64,000 bases of DNA from Algorimicrobium echini. Lineage in GTDB: Bacteria; Bacteroidota; Bacteroidia; Flavobacteriales; Flavobacteriaceae. The position numbers were made by a program, and so were the translations under genes. A model generated the notes under the pieces. That model had not been told where the DNA came from and ran no database searches. It worked only from the letters and a program-made list of their open reading frames with translations. The stretch is taken from contig NZ_FOVN01000001.1 of NCBI RefSeq assembly GCF_900115185.1, positions 930,001-994,000 on the forward strand, given 5' to 3'. This document shows, piece after piece, positions 36,733 to 45,743 of the stretch. Within the stretch, counting starts at the first letter, position 1; each line of letters starts with the position of its first letter.

Positions 36733-37320
36733 TTAAAATACTAAATAGATTAATGGAAATAATAAGAGCCAAATTAAATCGCACATATGCCAAAAGGTGG
36801 CACTGGCTTCTACATCTTCTAAAATGAGTTTTTCGGGACTTTTTACCAGGGTTCTTAAAACCGAAGCTAAAATTACCAATCCTACCAAAACGTGAATCAC
36901 GTGAAATAAGGTAAGCATCCAATAAAAAGAGAAAAAGGTGTTGTAGCCCATGGTTAAACCTAAATCAATTTTATCCATGTATTCGATTGTTTTTACGCCT
37001 AAAAACAAGAAACCACCAAGCATAGTAAGCTTTAAATATAATTTGGATTTTTGAATCTTTTGAGCTTTCAGTGTACTTACTGTGAGCGCCATAAAATAAC
37101 CACTTACCAACAAAAGTAAAGTGTTTATAGTACCAAAACTGGTATTTAAAAGTAATCTAGATTGCTGGAAAACCTCTGGTTCATCTTTGCTAAATAGTAC
37201 CATAGCAATTAGCACTCCGCCAAACGTAATAAGTTCTAAATAAATAATAATCCACATTAAAATTCCGCCTGGTGGATAGAGTATACTTTTAGAAGCATGC
37301 TTTTTACTAATTGTTGTCAT
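36733..37320 (-). CDS. norE: Cytochrome c oxidase subunit III-like protein (NorE-type)
   Basis: 195 residues, five predicted helices, with the subunit III landmarks FSFYWMLTLFHVIHVLVGL and ASATFWHMCDLIWLLLFPLIYLVF. The start codon overlaps the norD stop by one base. The protein is not itself a catalytic subunit. In nor operons it is taken to aid activity of the NorCB complex. It belongs to the cluster norC-norB-norQ-norD-norE-norF. Confidence 0.82.
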   Translation of the reverse strand: MTTISKKHASKSILYPPGGILMWIIIYLELITFGGVLIAMVLFSKDEPEVFQQSRLLLNTSFGTINTLLLLVSGYFMALTVSTLKAQKIQKSKLYLKLTMLGGFLFLGVKTIEYMDKIDLGLTMGYNTFFSFYWMLTLFHVIHVLVGLVILASVLRTLVKSPEKLILEDVEASATFWHMCDLIWLLLFPLIYLVF

Positions 37321-39089
37321 TACGTTTGGTGTTTAATCTTTTCGTAAAGTTTTACTAACGATTCTAATAACTCGACAGGTGTTGTTAATATCTGATAATG
37401 GTTTTGCCCAAACATTTGCGGCAAATAATATTTAGCCTCCGCTTCAATTGCTAATGCGTAGGAATTTATATTTCGCTGATTTAACTCACGTAAGGCTTGT
37501 TTTACGTCCTGAATACCATATTTGCCTTCGTATTTATCGTAGTCGTTTGGTTTACCATCGGAAATTAAAATAACCCATTTATTTTTCGTATCTCTAGAAT
37601 CTAATAAAGCACCAGAATGTCTTAATGCAGCTCCAATTCTAGTATAACCACTAGGTTCTATAGCGCCAATTTTATGTTTACTTTTGTCCCAAGAGTCATC
37701 AAATCCTTTTAGAGTGAGGTAGGTTGCATAATTTCTCGTTTTCGAAAAGAAACAATCTATGGAGAAGTCCACATTGAATTCGTTTAAAATTTCACCGAAA
37801 ATAATAGAGACTTGTTTTTCCACATCAATAACTTTATTGCCACCAGCATACCCATCACTAGACAAGCTGACATCTAATAAGATTGAAATCGATAAATCTT
37901 TATCCTTTTTGCGTTTAGACAGATATATTTTTTCCGAAGGTGTGCGTTTGGAATGCACATCCACGTATAAATCCGTTAGAGCATCTAAATCAAAATCATC
38001 GCCTTGGGTTTGCCTGCGCTGTTGTTGATATTTATTATTAACCGATGTCAACATTTTTCGTAAACCCGTTAAAGTAGCCGCATTTTTTTGAAGTGTGTTT
38101 TTATAATACACAACATCCGTTTCTAGTTGCTTTTTAGGATATACTTTGCAGAAATTAGGTTTATAAGCACGCTTGGAATAATCCCACTCATCATAAGTAA
38201 AATGAGGTGCTTCTGTGTTTAATTCGGTACTTTCAGAAATGGTGGTGTTTTCAATAAATTCTGCTTGATAAATGGAATGTACCGGATCGTCTACCCGAAC
38301 AGTATGTTTCATGTTAAGGTCTTCCAAGGCATTTGCATGATCATCTAAATCATCATCGCCATCAAAATCGCGCCAGCCGCCTTCCCATTCTTCGGCTGTT
38401 TCGGCTTTTTCAAAATTATGCAAGAGCACATAATCTTCTTGTTGCTTTTTGTCAATTTCTAAAGTATTTATTTCTTCAACAGCATTGGCTTTTAAAATGG
38501 TGTTTATTTCGTTGTTGATAGCTTTTTTAACCTGTTCTGAAATGTTTTGTAATACAGCTTTTTTTAAGGTTTCAGGGTCGTTTTTCATCCATTTGCCATA
38601 AATAAAGCTTAAATCTTCTGGTGTTTTTTCGGTTGATTTGTTGAAATATAAGGTGATTAATTCCTGATGAATTTTCTTGGTTATTGGAAATTGTTGAAAC
38701 ATCTCATTTAGTACCAAACTAGAACTTTCAAGGGCTTTTTCACGAGCTTCTTCTAAAGTAATTTCAGCATCAGATAAATAATTTAACTGCTTGTTTTTTT
38801 GAATGGATAAATACACAATTCGGAAAATATAAAATTGGGTATTTTGCTCTAAAGTGGGAAACTCTGAAAATTGCGTTGGTAAAAAGAAGCTGTTATTTTT
38901 ATAACCACCTTCGCGTTCGGCTGCAAAAATTTCAATGGCTTGACCTGTAATGGCTCGAGCGAAAATGGTGAGCCGCTGTTTAATATCATGTAGTTTTACC
39001 GCGTGTTCTAAAGTTTCTAAAGCATTTTTTTTACGACGCTTTAAAAACTTGGCAACTTTGGAAAAGAGGTATTCATCGGGTTCAAACAT
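37320..39089 (-). CDS. norD: VWA-domain protein NorD
   Basis: 589 residues. The C-terminal ~200 residues form a von Willebrand A domain with MIDAS residues DVSLSSD and later ISDGKPNDYD. The N-terminal part is helical with acidic stretches (GGWRDFDGDDDLDDHAN). Together with the MoxR-type ATPase NorQ it is required for assembly, probably metal insertion, of nitric oxide reductase. It follows norQ with an 11-base gap, the usual order. Confidence 0.87.
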   Translation of the reverse strand: MFEPDEYLFSKVAKFLKRRKKNALETLEHAVKLHDIKQRLTIFARAITGQAIEIFAAEREGGYKNNSFFLPTQFSEFPTLEQNTQFYIFRIVYLSIQKNKQLNYLSDAEITLEEAREKALESSSLVLNEMFQQFPITKKIHQELITLYFNKSTEKTPEDLSFIYGKWMKNDPETLKKAVLQNISEQVKKAINNEINTILKANAVEEINTLEIDKKQQEDYVLLHNFEKAETAEEWEGGWRDFDGDDDLDDHANALEDLNMKHTVRVDDPVHSIYQAEFIENTTISESTELNTEAPHFTYDEWDYSKRAYKPNFCKVYPKKQLETDVVYYKNTLQKNAATLTGLRKMLTSVNNKYQQQRRQTQGDDFDLDALTDLYVDVHSKRTPSEKIYLSKRKKDKDLSISILLDVSLSSDGYAGGNKVIDVEKQVSIIFGEILNEFNVDFSIDCFFSKTRNYATYLTLKGFDDSWDKSKHKIGAIEPSGYTRIGAALRHSGALLDSRDTKNKWVILISDGKPNDYDKYEGKYGIQDVKQALRELNQRNINSYALAIEAEAKYYLPQMFGQNHYQILTTPVELLESLVKLYEKIKHQT

Positions 39090-39100
39090 GATTCATTTTT

Positions 39101-39943
39101 TTAAATCATTAAATCACATAAATCGGCTAAAGCTTCTGTAATTTCATGGTCGTCTGTTAAGGGCTCAACCACAGCCACACGAACAGCTAGGCGTTTTCCT
39201 AAACCCGTATGAATTAATTTGGCGGCATCTACTAAAAGCCTTGTGGATACAGTTTCTGTAAGGCCTAATTCTGTAAGATTTCTAATTTTAGTAGCAATGG
39301 CTACTAATTTTTTAGCAGTTGACGCATCAATTTGTGTTTCACTGATTAGGATTTCGGCTTCATCTTTTTCATTTGGATAATTAAAAGCCAGGGCAATAAA
39401 ACGTTGCCTAGTGGATGGTTTTAATTCTTTAAAGCCTTTTTGGTAACCAGGATTGAATGATGCTACTAGCATAAAATCTGGATGTGCATTAACGGTCTCG
39501 CCTAATTTATCAATATAGAGTTCTTTTCGATGGTCTGTTAAGGAGTGAATGGCCACAATAACATCAGGTCTGGCTTCGGCAATTTCATCTAAATAAATAA
39601 TAGCACCTGTTTTTACGGCTTTTGTAAGTGGACCATCCATCCAAACGGTTTCGGAGCCTTGAATAATATAGCGGCCAATTAAATCCGTGGAGGATGTTTC
39701 TTCATGACAGGAAATAGTTATGAGTTTTTTGTGCAATTGATGCGCCATAAAGTCCACAAAACGTGTTTTTCCTGTTCCAGTTGGCCCTTTTAATAATACG
39801 GGAATTTTGTTTTTAAAAGCATGACCAAATACTTCAACTTCTTTTGCTATAGGTTTGTAAAAAGGGATTGCTATTTCTGTATGTTGATTTTCTGTTTTCA
39901 AAATAGAAGGTTTTAGATGGTATGTTAATACCGCGTTTTTCAT
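39101..39943 (-). CDS. norQ: MoxR-type AAA ATPase NorQ
   Basis: 280 residues. Walker A LKGPTGTGKTRFVDF, Walker B IIYLDEIAEARPDV, sensor ASFNPGYQKG and arginine-finger region STRQRFIAL are intact. NorQ/CbbQ proteins remodel NorD and the reductase. It is separated from norB by 122 bases containing a long-range inverted repeat, so it may be transcribed or processed separately from norCB. Confidence 0.9.
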   Translation of the reverse strand: MKNAVLTYHLKPSILKTENQHTEIAIPFYKPIAKEVEVFGHAFKNKIPVLLKGPTGTGKTRFVDFMAHQLHKKLITISCHEETSSTDLIGRYIIQGSETVWMDGPLTKAVKTGAIIYLDEIAEARPDVIVAIHSLTDHRKELYIDKLGETVNAHPDFMLVASFNPGYQKGFKELKPSTRQRFIALAFNYPNEKDEAEILISETQIDASTAKKLVAIATKIRNLTELGLTETVSTRLLVDAAKLIHTGLGKRLAVRVAVVEPLTDDHEITEALADLCDLMI

Positions 39944-39966
39944 GTTTGTAAATTAAAAAAAGGCTC

Positions 39967-40041
39967 TTTAGTTAAAGATGATTGAAGCCATGGTGTGTCA
40001 GGTATGAGCAAATATAACTTCAAGATCTTGACTTAACTAAA
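39967..40041. repeat. Long-range inverted repeat between norB and norQ
   Basis: TTTAGTTAA (39967-39975) pairs with TTAACTAAA (40033-40041), and the pairing extends outward with GGCTC/GAACC-type bases, enclosing about 57 bases. It may form a stem that protects norCB mRNA or attenuates the downstream genes. Symmetry is seen; the role is a guess. Confidence 0.4.
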
Positions 40042-40065
40042 TGAACCTTTCTTTGCTATTCAGTG

Positions 40066-41409
40066 TTATAAATCTGAATCAATATCTAAAGCTTCATCTG
40101 ATGGTAGTCCATGTTTATAAAAATCCCAGATGTATAAAATAATTCCAGTTGCAAACAGCGTAGCACATAATATTAATACTACAAAATGAATGCTTATTTC
40201 GGCTTGAACCTCCATGAAGTCCATTTTAAATTTCCGTTCTAAATATACTTGGGCAACACCTGCAACACCAAAAGCAACCGTCATACCTATCATGCCAATA
40301 TTAGCTGTCCAAAATGCGGCTCGACCAACAGGGCTGTCATATAATTTTCTTCCTGTCATATTTGGTAGTGCATAACTTATAATAGCTAAAACAATCATAG
40401 CGTATGCTCCCCAAAATGCCAAGTGACCATGCATAGCTGTTACTAAAGTACCATGTGTGTATAAATTTGTCTGTGGCAGCGTATGTGCAAAACCTAATAA
40501 GCCTGCACCAACAAAAGATACTATGGCAGAACCCAATGTCCAGAATAATGCAATTTTGTTTGGGTGTTTCTTTTCTCCTTTTCTGTACATATTTACAGCA
40601 AACAATGCCATAGCTAAAAATGCTAACGGTTCCAATGCAGAGAATATACCTCCTACTATTAACCATATTTTATTGACACCTATGTAATAATAGTGGTGTC
40701 CTGTGCCTAAAACTCCAGATAAAAAGGTTAAACCAACTATAACATACAGCCATTTTTCAATGACCTCTCGGTCAACTCCAGTGAGTTTTATCAGTAGAAA
40801 AGATAAAATACCTCCCATAATAAGTTCCCAAACGCCTTCTACCCATAAATGAACAACCCACCATCTAAAAAACGAATCGGTTACTTGGCTATCAAAAGGT
40901 AACATACCAGGAATATAAAGGAGTGCGGCAAATAGCAAGCCCATACTGAGTACAAGAGCTGTTGTTGTTTTCCGTTTTCCTTTAAAAAGAGTAATTAATA
41001 TAAGTCCTAAAAATAGTAGGACATTTACCACAACAAGATAATCCAATTGTCTAGGGATTTCTAGAAATTTGCGACCTTCCCACCAATTAAAATGGTAGCC
41101 AATAACAGCAGTAACACCAACAACAGCCAACGAGATTAATTGAACATAAGCCAACTTAACACTAACTAATTCACGTTGGGCTTCTTCAGGTATAATATAG
41201 TAGGCGGCACCCATAAATCCGGATAGCAACCAAACGACTAATAGATTGGTATGGACAGCTCTTGCTGTATTAAAAGGAATGAATTCGTGAAGACCATCAA
41301 AACCAATACGAGCAAAACCCATTATGAATCCGTAGGTAATTTGTAAAACGAGGAGTAACATGGAAAAGGCAAAAAACCAATATGCTACTTTTTGTGATTT
41401 GTATTTCAT
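40066..41409 (-). CDS. norB: Nitric oxide reductase large subunit (cNor)
   Basis: 447 residues with about twelve membrane helices, of the haem-copper oxidase superfamily. Conserved His-containing segments are visible: HTNLLVVWLLSGF, WWVVHLWVEGVWE, GTGHHYYYIG and HGTLVTAMHGHLAFWGAY, giving haem and FeB ligands, and the Glu of VEGVWE that is typical of NO reductases. It reduces 2 NO to N2O with electrons from NorC. Its length and the separate NorC show a short-chain cytochrome-c-dependent type, not the quinol-dependent fusion. Confidence 0.93.
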   Translation of the reverse strand: MKYKSQKVAYWFFAFSMLLLVLQITYGFIMGFARIGFDGLHEFIPFNTARAVHTNLLVVWLLSGFMGAAYYIIPEEAQRELVSVKLAYVQLISLAVVGVTAVIGYHFNWWEGRKFLEIPRQLDYLVVVNVLLFLGLILITLFKGKRKTTTALVLSMGLLFAALLYIPGMLPFDSQVTDSFFRWWVVHLWVEGVWELIMGGILSFLLIKLTGVDREVIEKWLYVIVGLTFLSGVLGTGHHYYYIGVNKIWLIVGGIFSALEPLAFLAMALFAVNMYRKGEKKHPNKIALFWTLGSAIVSFVGAGLLGFAHTLPQTNLYTHGTLVTAMHGHLAFWGAYAMIVLAIISYALPNMTGRKLYDSPVGRAAFWTANIGMIGMTVAFGVAGVAQVYLERKFKMDFMEVQAEISIHFVVLILCATLFATGIILYIWDFYKHGLPSDEALDIDSDL

Positions 41410-41493
41410 CTTGTTAGTTCTAGAAGTTAGTTGTTATACCTAAAATTATTTCAATGCATTTGGAAATCTATTTTTGAGGTATTTCAAGTTTAG

Positions 41494-41943
41494 TTATTTC
41501 TTATTTCGTTCAATTTTATCTTTAGCTAATGGCGACACAACGGTATCAAATCCATTGAGATCAATACCACCAATCCAATCAAAAAAGGCTATTAAGTCTT
41601 CTGCTTCTTCAGGCGTGAAGCCGTAAGCTACCATTTGACGGCCATTCGGGTTCCATGGAATAGGCGACATTAAAACAGCTTTAACATAACCTTCACCTCT
41701 TCTATCGAGTACCTTTGTTAATTCAGGAGCGTAATAAGCGCCTTCACCTAATATGGTATGGCAGCCCATGCAGTTATTTTCTTCCCATAAAACTTTACCA
41801 CGAACAACTTGTTCAGTTATACCTTCATGGTTTGTTTGATCTTGCTCTTTGCTAAACGAGAATATGGTTAATCCTATAAATATTAGGAATGTTACCACAG
41901 TTCCTCCCAAGAAAAACGCGCGTGCTTGTTTCTTTGATAACAT
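41494..41943 (-). CDS. norC: Nitric oxide reductase small subunit, cytochrome c
   Basis: 149 residues. One N-terminal membrane helix (about 10-30) anchors a periplasmic cytochrome c domain with the haem motif CMGCH (Cys58, Cys61, His62) followed by TILGEGAYYAPELTKV, characteristic of NorC. It passes electrons to NorB. It is the first gene of the operon; a 16-base palindrome lies 74 bases upstream of its ATG. Confidence 0.93.
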   Translation of the reverse strand: MLSKKQARAFFLGGTVVTFLIFIGLTIFSFSKEQDQTNHEGITEQVVRGKVLWEENNCMGCHTILGEGAYYAPELTKVLDRRGEGYVKAVLMSPIPWNPNGRQMVAYGFTPEEAEDLIAFFDWIGGIDLNGFDTVVSPLAKDKIERNKK

Positions 41944-42016
41944 ATGATTTTAGTTAATTGGTTAAAAAGACCTTTTAATCTTCTATGCAAAAATAAACGA
42001 GTGCTTCATTCTAAAA

Positions 42017-42032
42017 CATGACATAAGTCATG
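42017..42032. promoter_or_regulatory. Perfect palindrome upstream of norC (candidate NO-responsive operator)
   Basis: CATGACATAAGTCATG: arms CATGAC and GTCATG with a 4-base spacer. A related imperfect copy lies upstream of the Rrf2 regulator (35956-35971). Both an Rrf2 repressor and a Crp/Fnr-type activator could bind such a site; the sequence alone does not say which. Confidence 0.55.
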
Positions 42033-42094
42033 AAATGTTATAAAAGTTGATAATTTCTTAAAATGTTGGAAATATATTGGTTAAGGTCGGTAAT

Positions 42095-42445
42095 TTACTC
42101 TTCCCGTTTCACCAAAGCAAAATAATCGCCTTCCAAAGGCAAGTAGCCTTGATTGTAAACAAAATAGTAAACAGTGCCAGCTTTGGTTGTGTATATACTA
42201 GTGAAATAATTAAAATCGAAACCTTTTTCAACAAGTTTGGCTCTGGATAATTTGGTTTTCTGTTCTGGATTCAATTCTTCTAGAATGCGGTAATTTTTTC
42301 GTAACCGATTATTGGTATTTCTAATCAAATTTTTGGCATCTTTATTCACGCGATTATTAAACGAATTTCTACAGGCATCGCTACAGAATTTTTTATCAAT
42401 CCGGCCAACAATTTTTGTTCCACATTCTGGACATTGTTTTTGCAT
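42095..42445 (-). CDS. Small zinc-ribbon protein of unknown function
   Basis: 116 residues. The N terminus carries CPECGTKIVGRIDKKFCSDACR, a Cys4-type zinc ribbon like those of DUF2116 proteins. The rest is basic and helical, ending in a beta-rich piece (GTVYYFVYNQGYLPLEGDYFAL). It is probably a nucleic-acid or protein-binding factor. It starts one base after the stop of the DUF302 gene. Confidence 0.75.
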   Translation of the reverse strand: MQKQCPECGTKIVGRIDKKFCSDACRNSFNNRVNKDAKNLIRNTNNRLRKNYRILEELNPEQKTKLSRAKLVEKGFDFNYFTSIYTTKAGTVYYFVYNQGYLPLEGDYFALVKREE

Positions 42446-42446
42446 G

Positions 42447-42842
42447 TTACTGTTTTAAAGCGTTAATAACCTTTTTGAGTTTAGATTCAACTTCTTGCGC
42501 TACTGTTGCTAAATTTTTGTTTTCTACAGTTCCCATGGAGGCAATTGGGTCAACTGCAGAAACGGATATGTGGTTGCTGTCCAAAGCTCTAACAATTACA
42601 TTGCAAGGCAGAAACACACCTATATTAGGTTCGCTACTGATAGCTTGGTGTGCATGTTTTGGGCTGCAAGCACCTAAAATGGTGTACGGGTTTATATCTA
42701 CATCTAGTTTGTTTTTAAGTGTATTTTTTATATTAATTTCAGTTAAGACACCAAAACCTTCATTTTTTAATGCGGTTTTTGTTTTATCTATGGCATCTTC
42801 AAAGGAAATATTTGTTAACGTTGTGGAAAAAAAATAAGACAT
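42447..42842 (-). CDS. DUF302 domain protein
   Basis: 131 residues with the DUF302 pattern: an N-terminal FEDAIDKTKTALKNEGFGVLTEINI, central INPYTILGACSPKHAHQAI with a conserved Cys, and GVFLPCNVIVRAL with a second Cys. No signal peptide is seen. The family is widespread in bacteria with sulfur or redox links but no defined reaction. It is upstream of the zinc-ribbon gene, probably in one operon. Confidence 0.82.
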   Translation of the reverse strand: MSYFFSTTLTNISFEDAIDKTKTALKNEGFGVLTEINIKNTLKNKLDVDINPYTILGACSPKHAHQAISSEPNIGVFLPCNVIVRALDSNHISVSAVDPIASMGTVENKNLATVAQEVESKLKKVINALKQ

Positions 42843-42893
42843 AAATTTAATTTTGAATGTGTCTCAATTTACAAAAAAATGACAAAAGTAAGT

Positions 42894-43538
42894 TTATATT
42901 GATCTGGCTAAAATAACCGTATTGGTTTGATTTACTTTTTTATAAACTTCCACTTGATAGATATGCGCTTTTAAATAACTGATTATATGCTCTAATTTTT
43001 GAGAAAGCTCTTTTTCCAAAGAGGCATTAAATAAAATAGAGCCACTAGCTGATTTCCGTTTTAGAATCGTTTCCCAAAACGATACGTCTAAAAATTGTTC
43101 GGGTACTGTAATATCTATAAATAAATCGATAATAATGAGGTCGAAAGTATCAGAAGTGTTTTCAATATAATGCCATGCATCATCACAAATTATTTTTAAG
43201 TTTTTAGAGGTGTCTATCTGAAATTCATGCTTCGCAATGGCTATTATTTGTGGGTCAATATCGATAGCTGTAATTTGATTCTGATAGTTAAAATCTGATT
43301 TAAGTGTTTCAATTACACTGCCACCACCAAGACCTAAAATTAGAATAGAATGGACATTTTTAAGATCTAGCTTTTCCAAGCCAAACTTTAAAATACGTTG
43401 AAGGGAACCATACGAATAGTTTGCGTTTTTAGAATTCAAATGTTTTTTTCCGTTGTACCAAGTAATTTCTAATGTCCCGTTAATTTCCGATTTTACTTTT
43501 TTGGTAATAGGATATAAATAGCTTAACAGTTTTGCCAT
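42894..43538 (-). CDS. Spermidine-synthase-like / class I methyltransferase-fold protein
   Basis: 214 residues. The nucleotide-binding loop LILGLGGGSVIETL and the following ITAIDIDPQII strand match the aminopropyltransferase/methyltransferase fold, and DDAWHYIENT and LIIIDLF match the catalytic region of spermidine-synthase-like proteins. It lacks the N-terminal beta domain of full spermidine synthases, so it may be a fused-type relative with a different substrate. It lies 90 bases upstream of the end of the type III PKS operon, but no link is evident. Confidence 0.7.
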   Translation of the reverse strand: MAKLLSYLYPITKKVKSEINGTLEITWYNGKKHLNSKNANYSYGSLQRILKFGLEKLDLKNVHSILILGLGGGSVIETLKSDFNYQNQITAIDIDPQIIAIAKHEFQIDTSKNLKIICDDAWHYIENTSDTFDLIIIDLFIDITVPEQFLDVSFWETILKRKSASGSILFNASLEKELSQKLEHIISYLKAHIYQVEVYKKVNQTNTVILARSI

Positions 43539-43628
43539 GGTTGTAAAGGTAGTGCTTTTACATTTTTGATTACTATTTTAATCTTCTGAATAAAATGGAT
43601 TTTTAGAATGGCAATCTGTTTTTAAGGT

Positions 43629-44201
43629 TCAATTTAAAATGGAATAGCTAGCATATTTTCCATGATGCGATAATGAAAATGCCACGTTTATTTTGGTGTT
43701 CTTGTTAAATAATTTGGGAACACCTGTTTCTGATTTTCTGATGGCAAGGGCATGAACATTTAAATTGTTTTCAACTGAAATGTATTTTAAAAACTGTTGT
43801 TTTAAAACATCACTTTGTTTTTTAATATCCAATCCATCTAGTTTAAAAATACCATTTTTAGCGGTTGTTTCCCGCTTTTTAGCAACACTAAAAATATAAT
43901 TGGCATTAATAATCGTGTCTGTTTTTAAAAGCATAGATTCTATTAACACTTCACCATGAGCAGCTTTTAAATTACAAGCCAATCTCCTTGGATTGTAAAA
44001 TGGTTTGCCTCCAGCTTGAATGAAAACTTTATAAGCGCTTTCTTTCATACTCCATAATTGCCAAACAGTTGTAAAGGGATCATCGGAATTTGCAATAATG
44101 TCTTGTTCAGTTTCGGTAAAAAGCTTCTTTAAAAAACCAGGTCTTTTCCAGTTTGTTGTCCGTTTTGTTTCATTTAGGTCTATAATATCATTTCCAATCA
44201 T
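43629..44201 (-). CDS. 4'-phosphopantetheinyl transferase (Sfp/AcpS superfamily)
   Basis: 190 residues. The motifs IGNDIIDLNETKRT (Mg-binding Asp) and WSMKESAYK (WxxKES, residues 50-58) identify a 4'-phosphopantetheinyl transferase. It would activate the adjacent ACP, which it overlaps by four bases (ATGA), and perhaps the pigment-cluster ACPs. It is the last gene of the eight-gene lipid operon. Its inclusion supports the view that the operon is self-contained. Confidence 0.88.
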   Translation of the reverse strand: MIGNDIIDLNETKRTTNWKRPGFLKKLFTETEQDIIANSDDPFTTVWQLWSMKESAYKVFIQAGGKPFYNPRRLACNLKAAHGEVLIESMLLKTDTIINANYIFSVAKKRETTAKNGIFKLDGLDIKKQSDVLKQQFLKYISVENNLNVHALAIRKSETGVPKLFNKNTKINVAFSLSHHGKYASYSILN

Positions 44202-44458
44202 TGTTTTTCGGAAATTTTTTGATTTATAATTTCTAAAGCCGCTCTAACATTTAACATTTTGTCCATGGATTCATTATCGAATACAATATCATATTTGTCC
44301 TCGATATCTAAAATTACATCTATAAGATTGGCTGAATTTATTTTTAAATCATTAATAAAATCCGACCCTTCATGCATGTTTTCAAAACCTTCTTCATCTT
44401 GAATGTAGGGTTTTACTATCAATTTTAATTCGGCAATCATATTATCTTTATCTGGCAT
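44198..44458 (-). CDS. Acyl carrier protein of the type III PKS operon
   Basis: 86 residues with an acidic four-helix ACP pattern. The attachment site reads DLKINSANLIDV, with Ser kept but the usual Asp before it replaced by Asn, so it is divergent from fatty-acid-synthase ACPs. It overlaps the KAS gene stop by one base and the PPTase start by four, and is thus probably translated in fixed ratio with both. Confidence 0.85.
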   Translation of the reverse strand: MPDKDNMIAELKLIVKPYIQDEEGFENMHEGSDFINDLKINSANLIDVILDIEDKYDIVFDNESMDKMLNVRAALEIINQKISEKQ

Positions 44459-45726
44459 TATTTTCTGTATTTTTTAAATATTATACAACTATTAACATCT
44501 CCAAAACCAAAACTCGCTTTGGCAACAATATTAACGTCTGTTTCAATGAGTTTTTGAGGTATTTTTTCTGCTGAAATTAAACGGGTTATCTCTTCATGTA
44601 AATCTTCACAATTTATATTAGGAAAGATGAAATTCTGATGAATTTGCAATACGCTTGCTACACTTTCAATAGCACCAGAAGCGGATAAGCAATGTCCAAC
44701 CATAGATTTTAATGAATTGATATATGGAAAATCAAAACCTTTTAGTTTTAACGCTTCTGACCAGTTTTCTATTTCAGTAAAATCTTTAATTGTTGCGGTT
44801 AAATGACCGTTGATAGTATCAATTTCTGTAGGGTGGATTTTAGAATTTTCAATGGCTTTTTTTATACAGTGTTGAACAGCTTCAGAATTAGGAGCCGTCA
44901 TGGAGCCACCATTTCTCTGTCCACCAGAATTAACGTTGCCACCTAAAATTTCTGCATAAATGGTAGCATTCCGTTCTAAAGCACTTTGTAAAGTTTCTAA
45001 TACCATAGCGCCAGCACCACTTCCTGGTACAAAACCTGAAGCCGACGCACTCATAGGTCTAGAGCCAGTTGTAGGTGATTCATTATGCTTATACGTTAAG
45101 ACACGCATGGCATCAAAACCACCCCAAACGTAAGGGCCTTCATCGCTTGTTCCTCCAACAATCATCCGTTTGGCTAATCCTGCTTTTATACGATTGAAAC
45201 CCATTAAAATAGCTTCAGTTCCTGTAGTGCAGGCGGAAGAATTTGTGGTAACTTGATTTCCTAAACCTAAAATTCCGCCTAGATATGCGCTAACACCACT
45301 CACCATGGTTTGTGGAACAACAGTACTTCCTAAACGTCTGACTTGTTTGTCATCTAGTTTATAAACAGCTTCTCTAAATTTTTCAACTCCCGAAGTTCCA
45401 GCGCCAAAAATAGTTCCGCTGTCATAATCTGTATGATCTGATATGGAAAGCCCTGCATCTTTCCAGGCGTCCATTCCGGCCATACAACCATATAAAATTC
45501 CTGAACTATTAAAATCGCGGAGTTGCAATTCAGTTAAATAGTCGCGTTTTTTTTCTTCTGAAACAGTTGGTTTTCCACCAATACAACAGGAAAAACCGAG
45601 TGCTTTTAATTCGGGATAATAAACAATCCCAGACGTTCCATTTTTTATAGCTTTTATAAAGTCGGTAAGTCCAACGCCATTGGGAGCAACAACTCCAAGT
45701 CCAGTTATAACGACTCTATTTTCCAT
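44458..45726 (-). CDS. Beta-ketoacyl-ACP synthase (FabF type) of the type III PKS operon
   Basis: 422 residues. Triad: Cys166 in NSSACTTGTEA, His308 in INGHLTA (changed from the usual NAHGT) and His345 in VGHCLSAS. The fold ends ASFGFGDVNSC. The variant NGHLTATIKD motif shows it is far from housekeeping FabF. It is predicted to build the acyl chain on the adjacent ACP that primes the type III PKS. It directly follows the dehydratase gene (17-base gap). Confidence 0.87.
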   Translation of the reverse strand: MENRVVITGLGVVAPNGVGLTDFIKAIKNGTSGIVYYPELKALGFSCCIGGKPTVSEEKKRDYLTELQLRDFNSSGILYGCMAGMDAWKDAGLSISDHTDYDSGTIFGAGTSGVEKFREAVYKLDDKQVRRLGSTVVPQTMVSGVSAYLGGILGLGNQVTTNSSACTTGTEAILMGFNRIKAGLAKRMIVGGTSDEGPYVWGGFDAMRVLTYKHNESPTTGSRPMSASASGFVPGSGAGAMVLETLQSALERNATIYAEILGGNVNSGGQRNGGSMTAPNSEAVQHCIKKAIENSKIHPTEIDTINGHLTATIKDFTEIENWSEALKLKGFDFPYINSLKSMVGHCLSASGAIESVASVLQIHQNFIFPNINCEDLHEEITRLISAEKIPQKLIETDVNIVAKASFGFGDVNSCIIFKKYRK

Positions 45727-45743
45727 ATGTTTTCAGGTTTAAA

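Noticed and set aside
36728-36922. Minus-strand 64-codon open frame inside norE
   Set aside because: It overlaps norE in another frame and has no start context or motif; norE is a clear family member.
42415-42837. Plus-strand 140-codon open frame
   Set aside because: It is antisense to the DUF302 gene, has no recognisable features, and the opposite strand has a clear family match.
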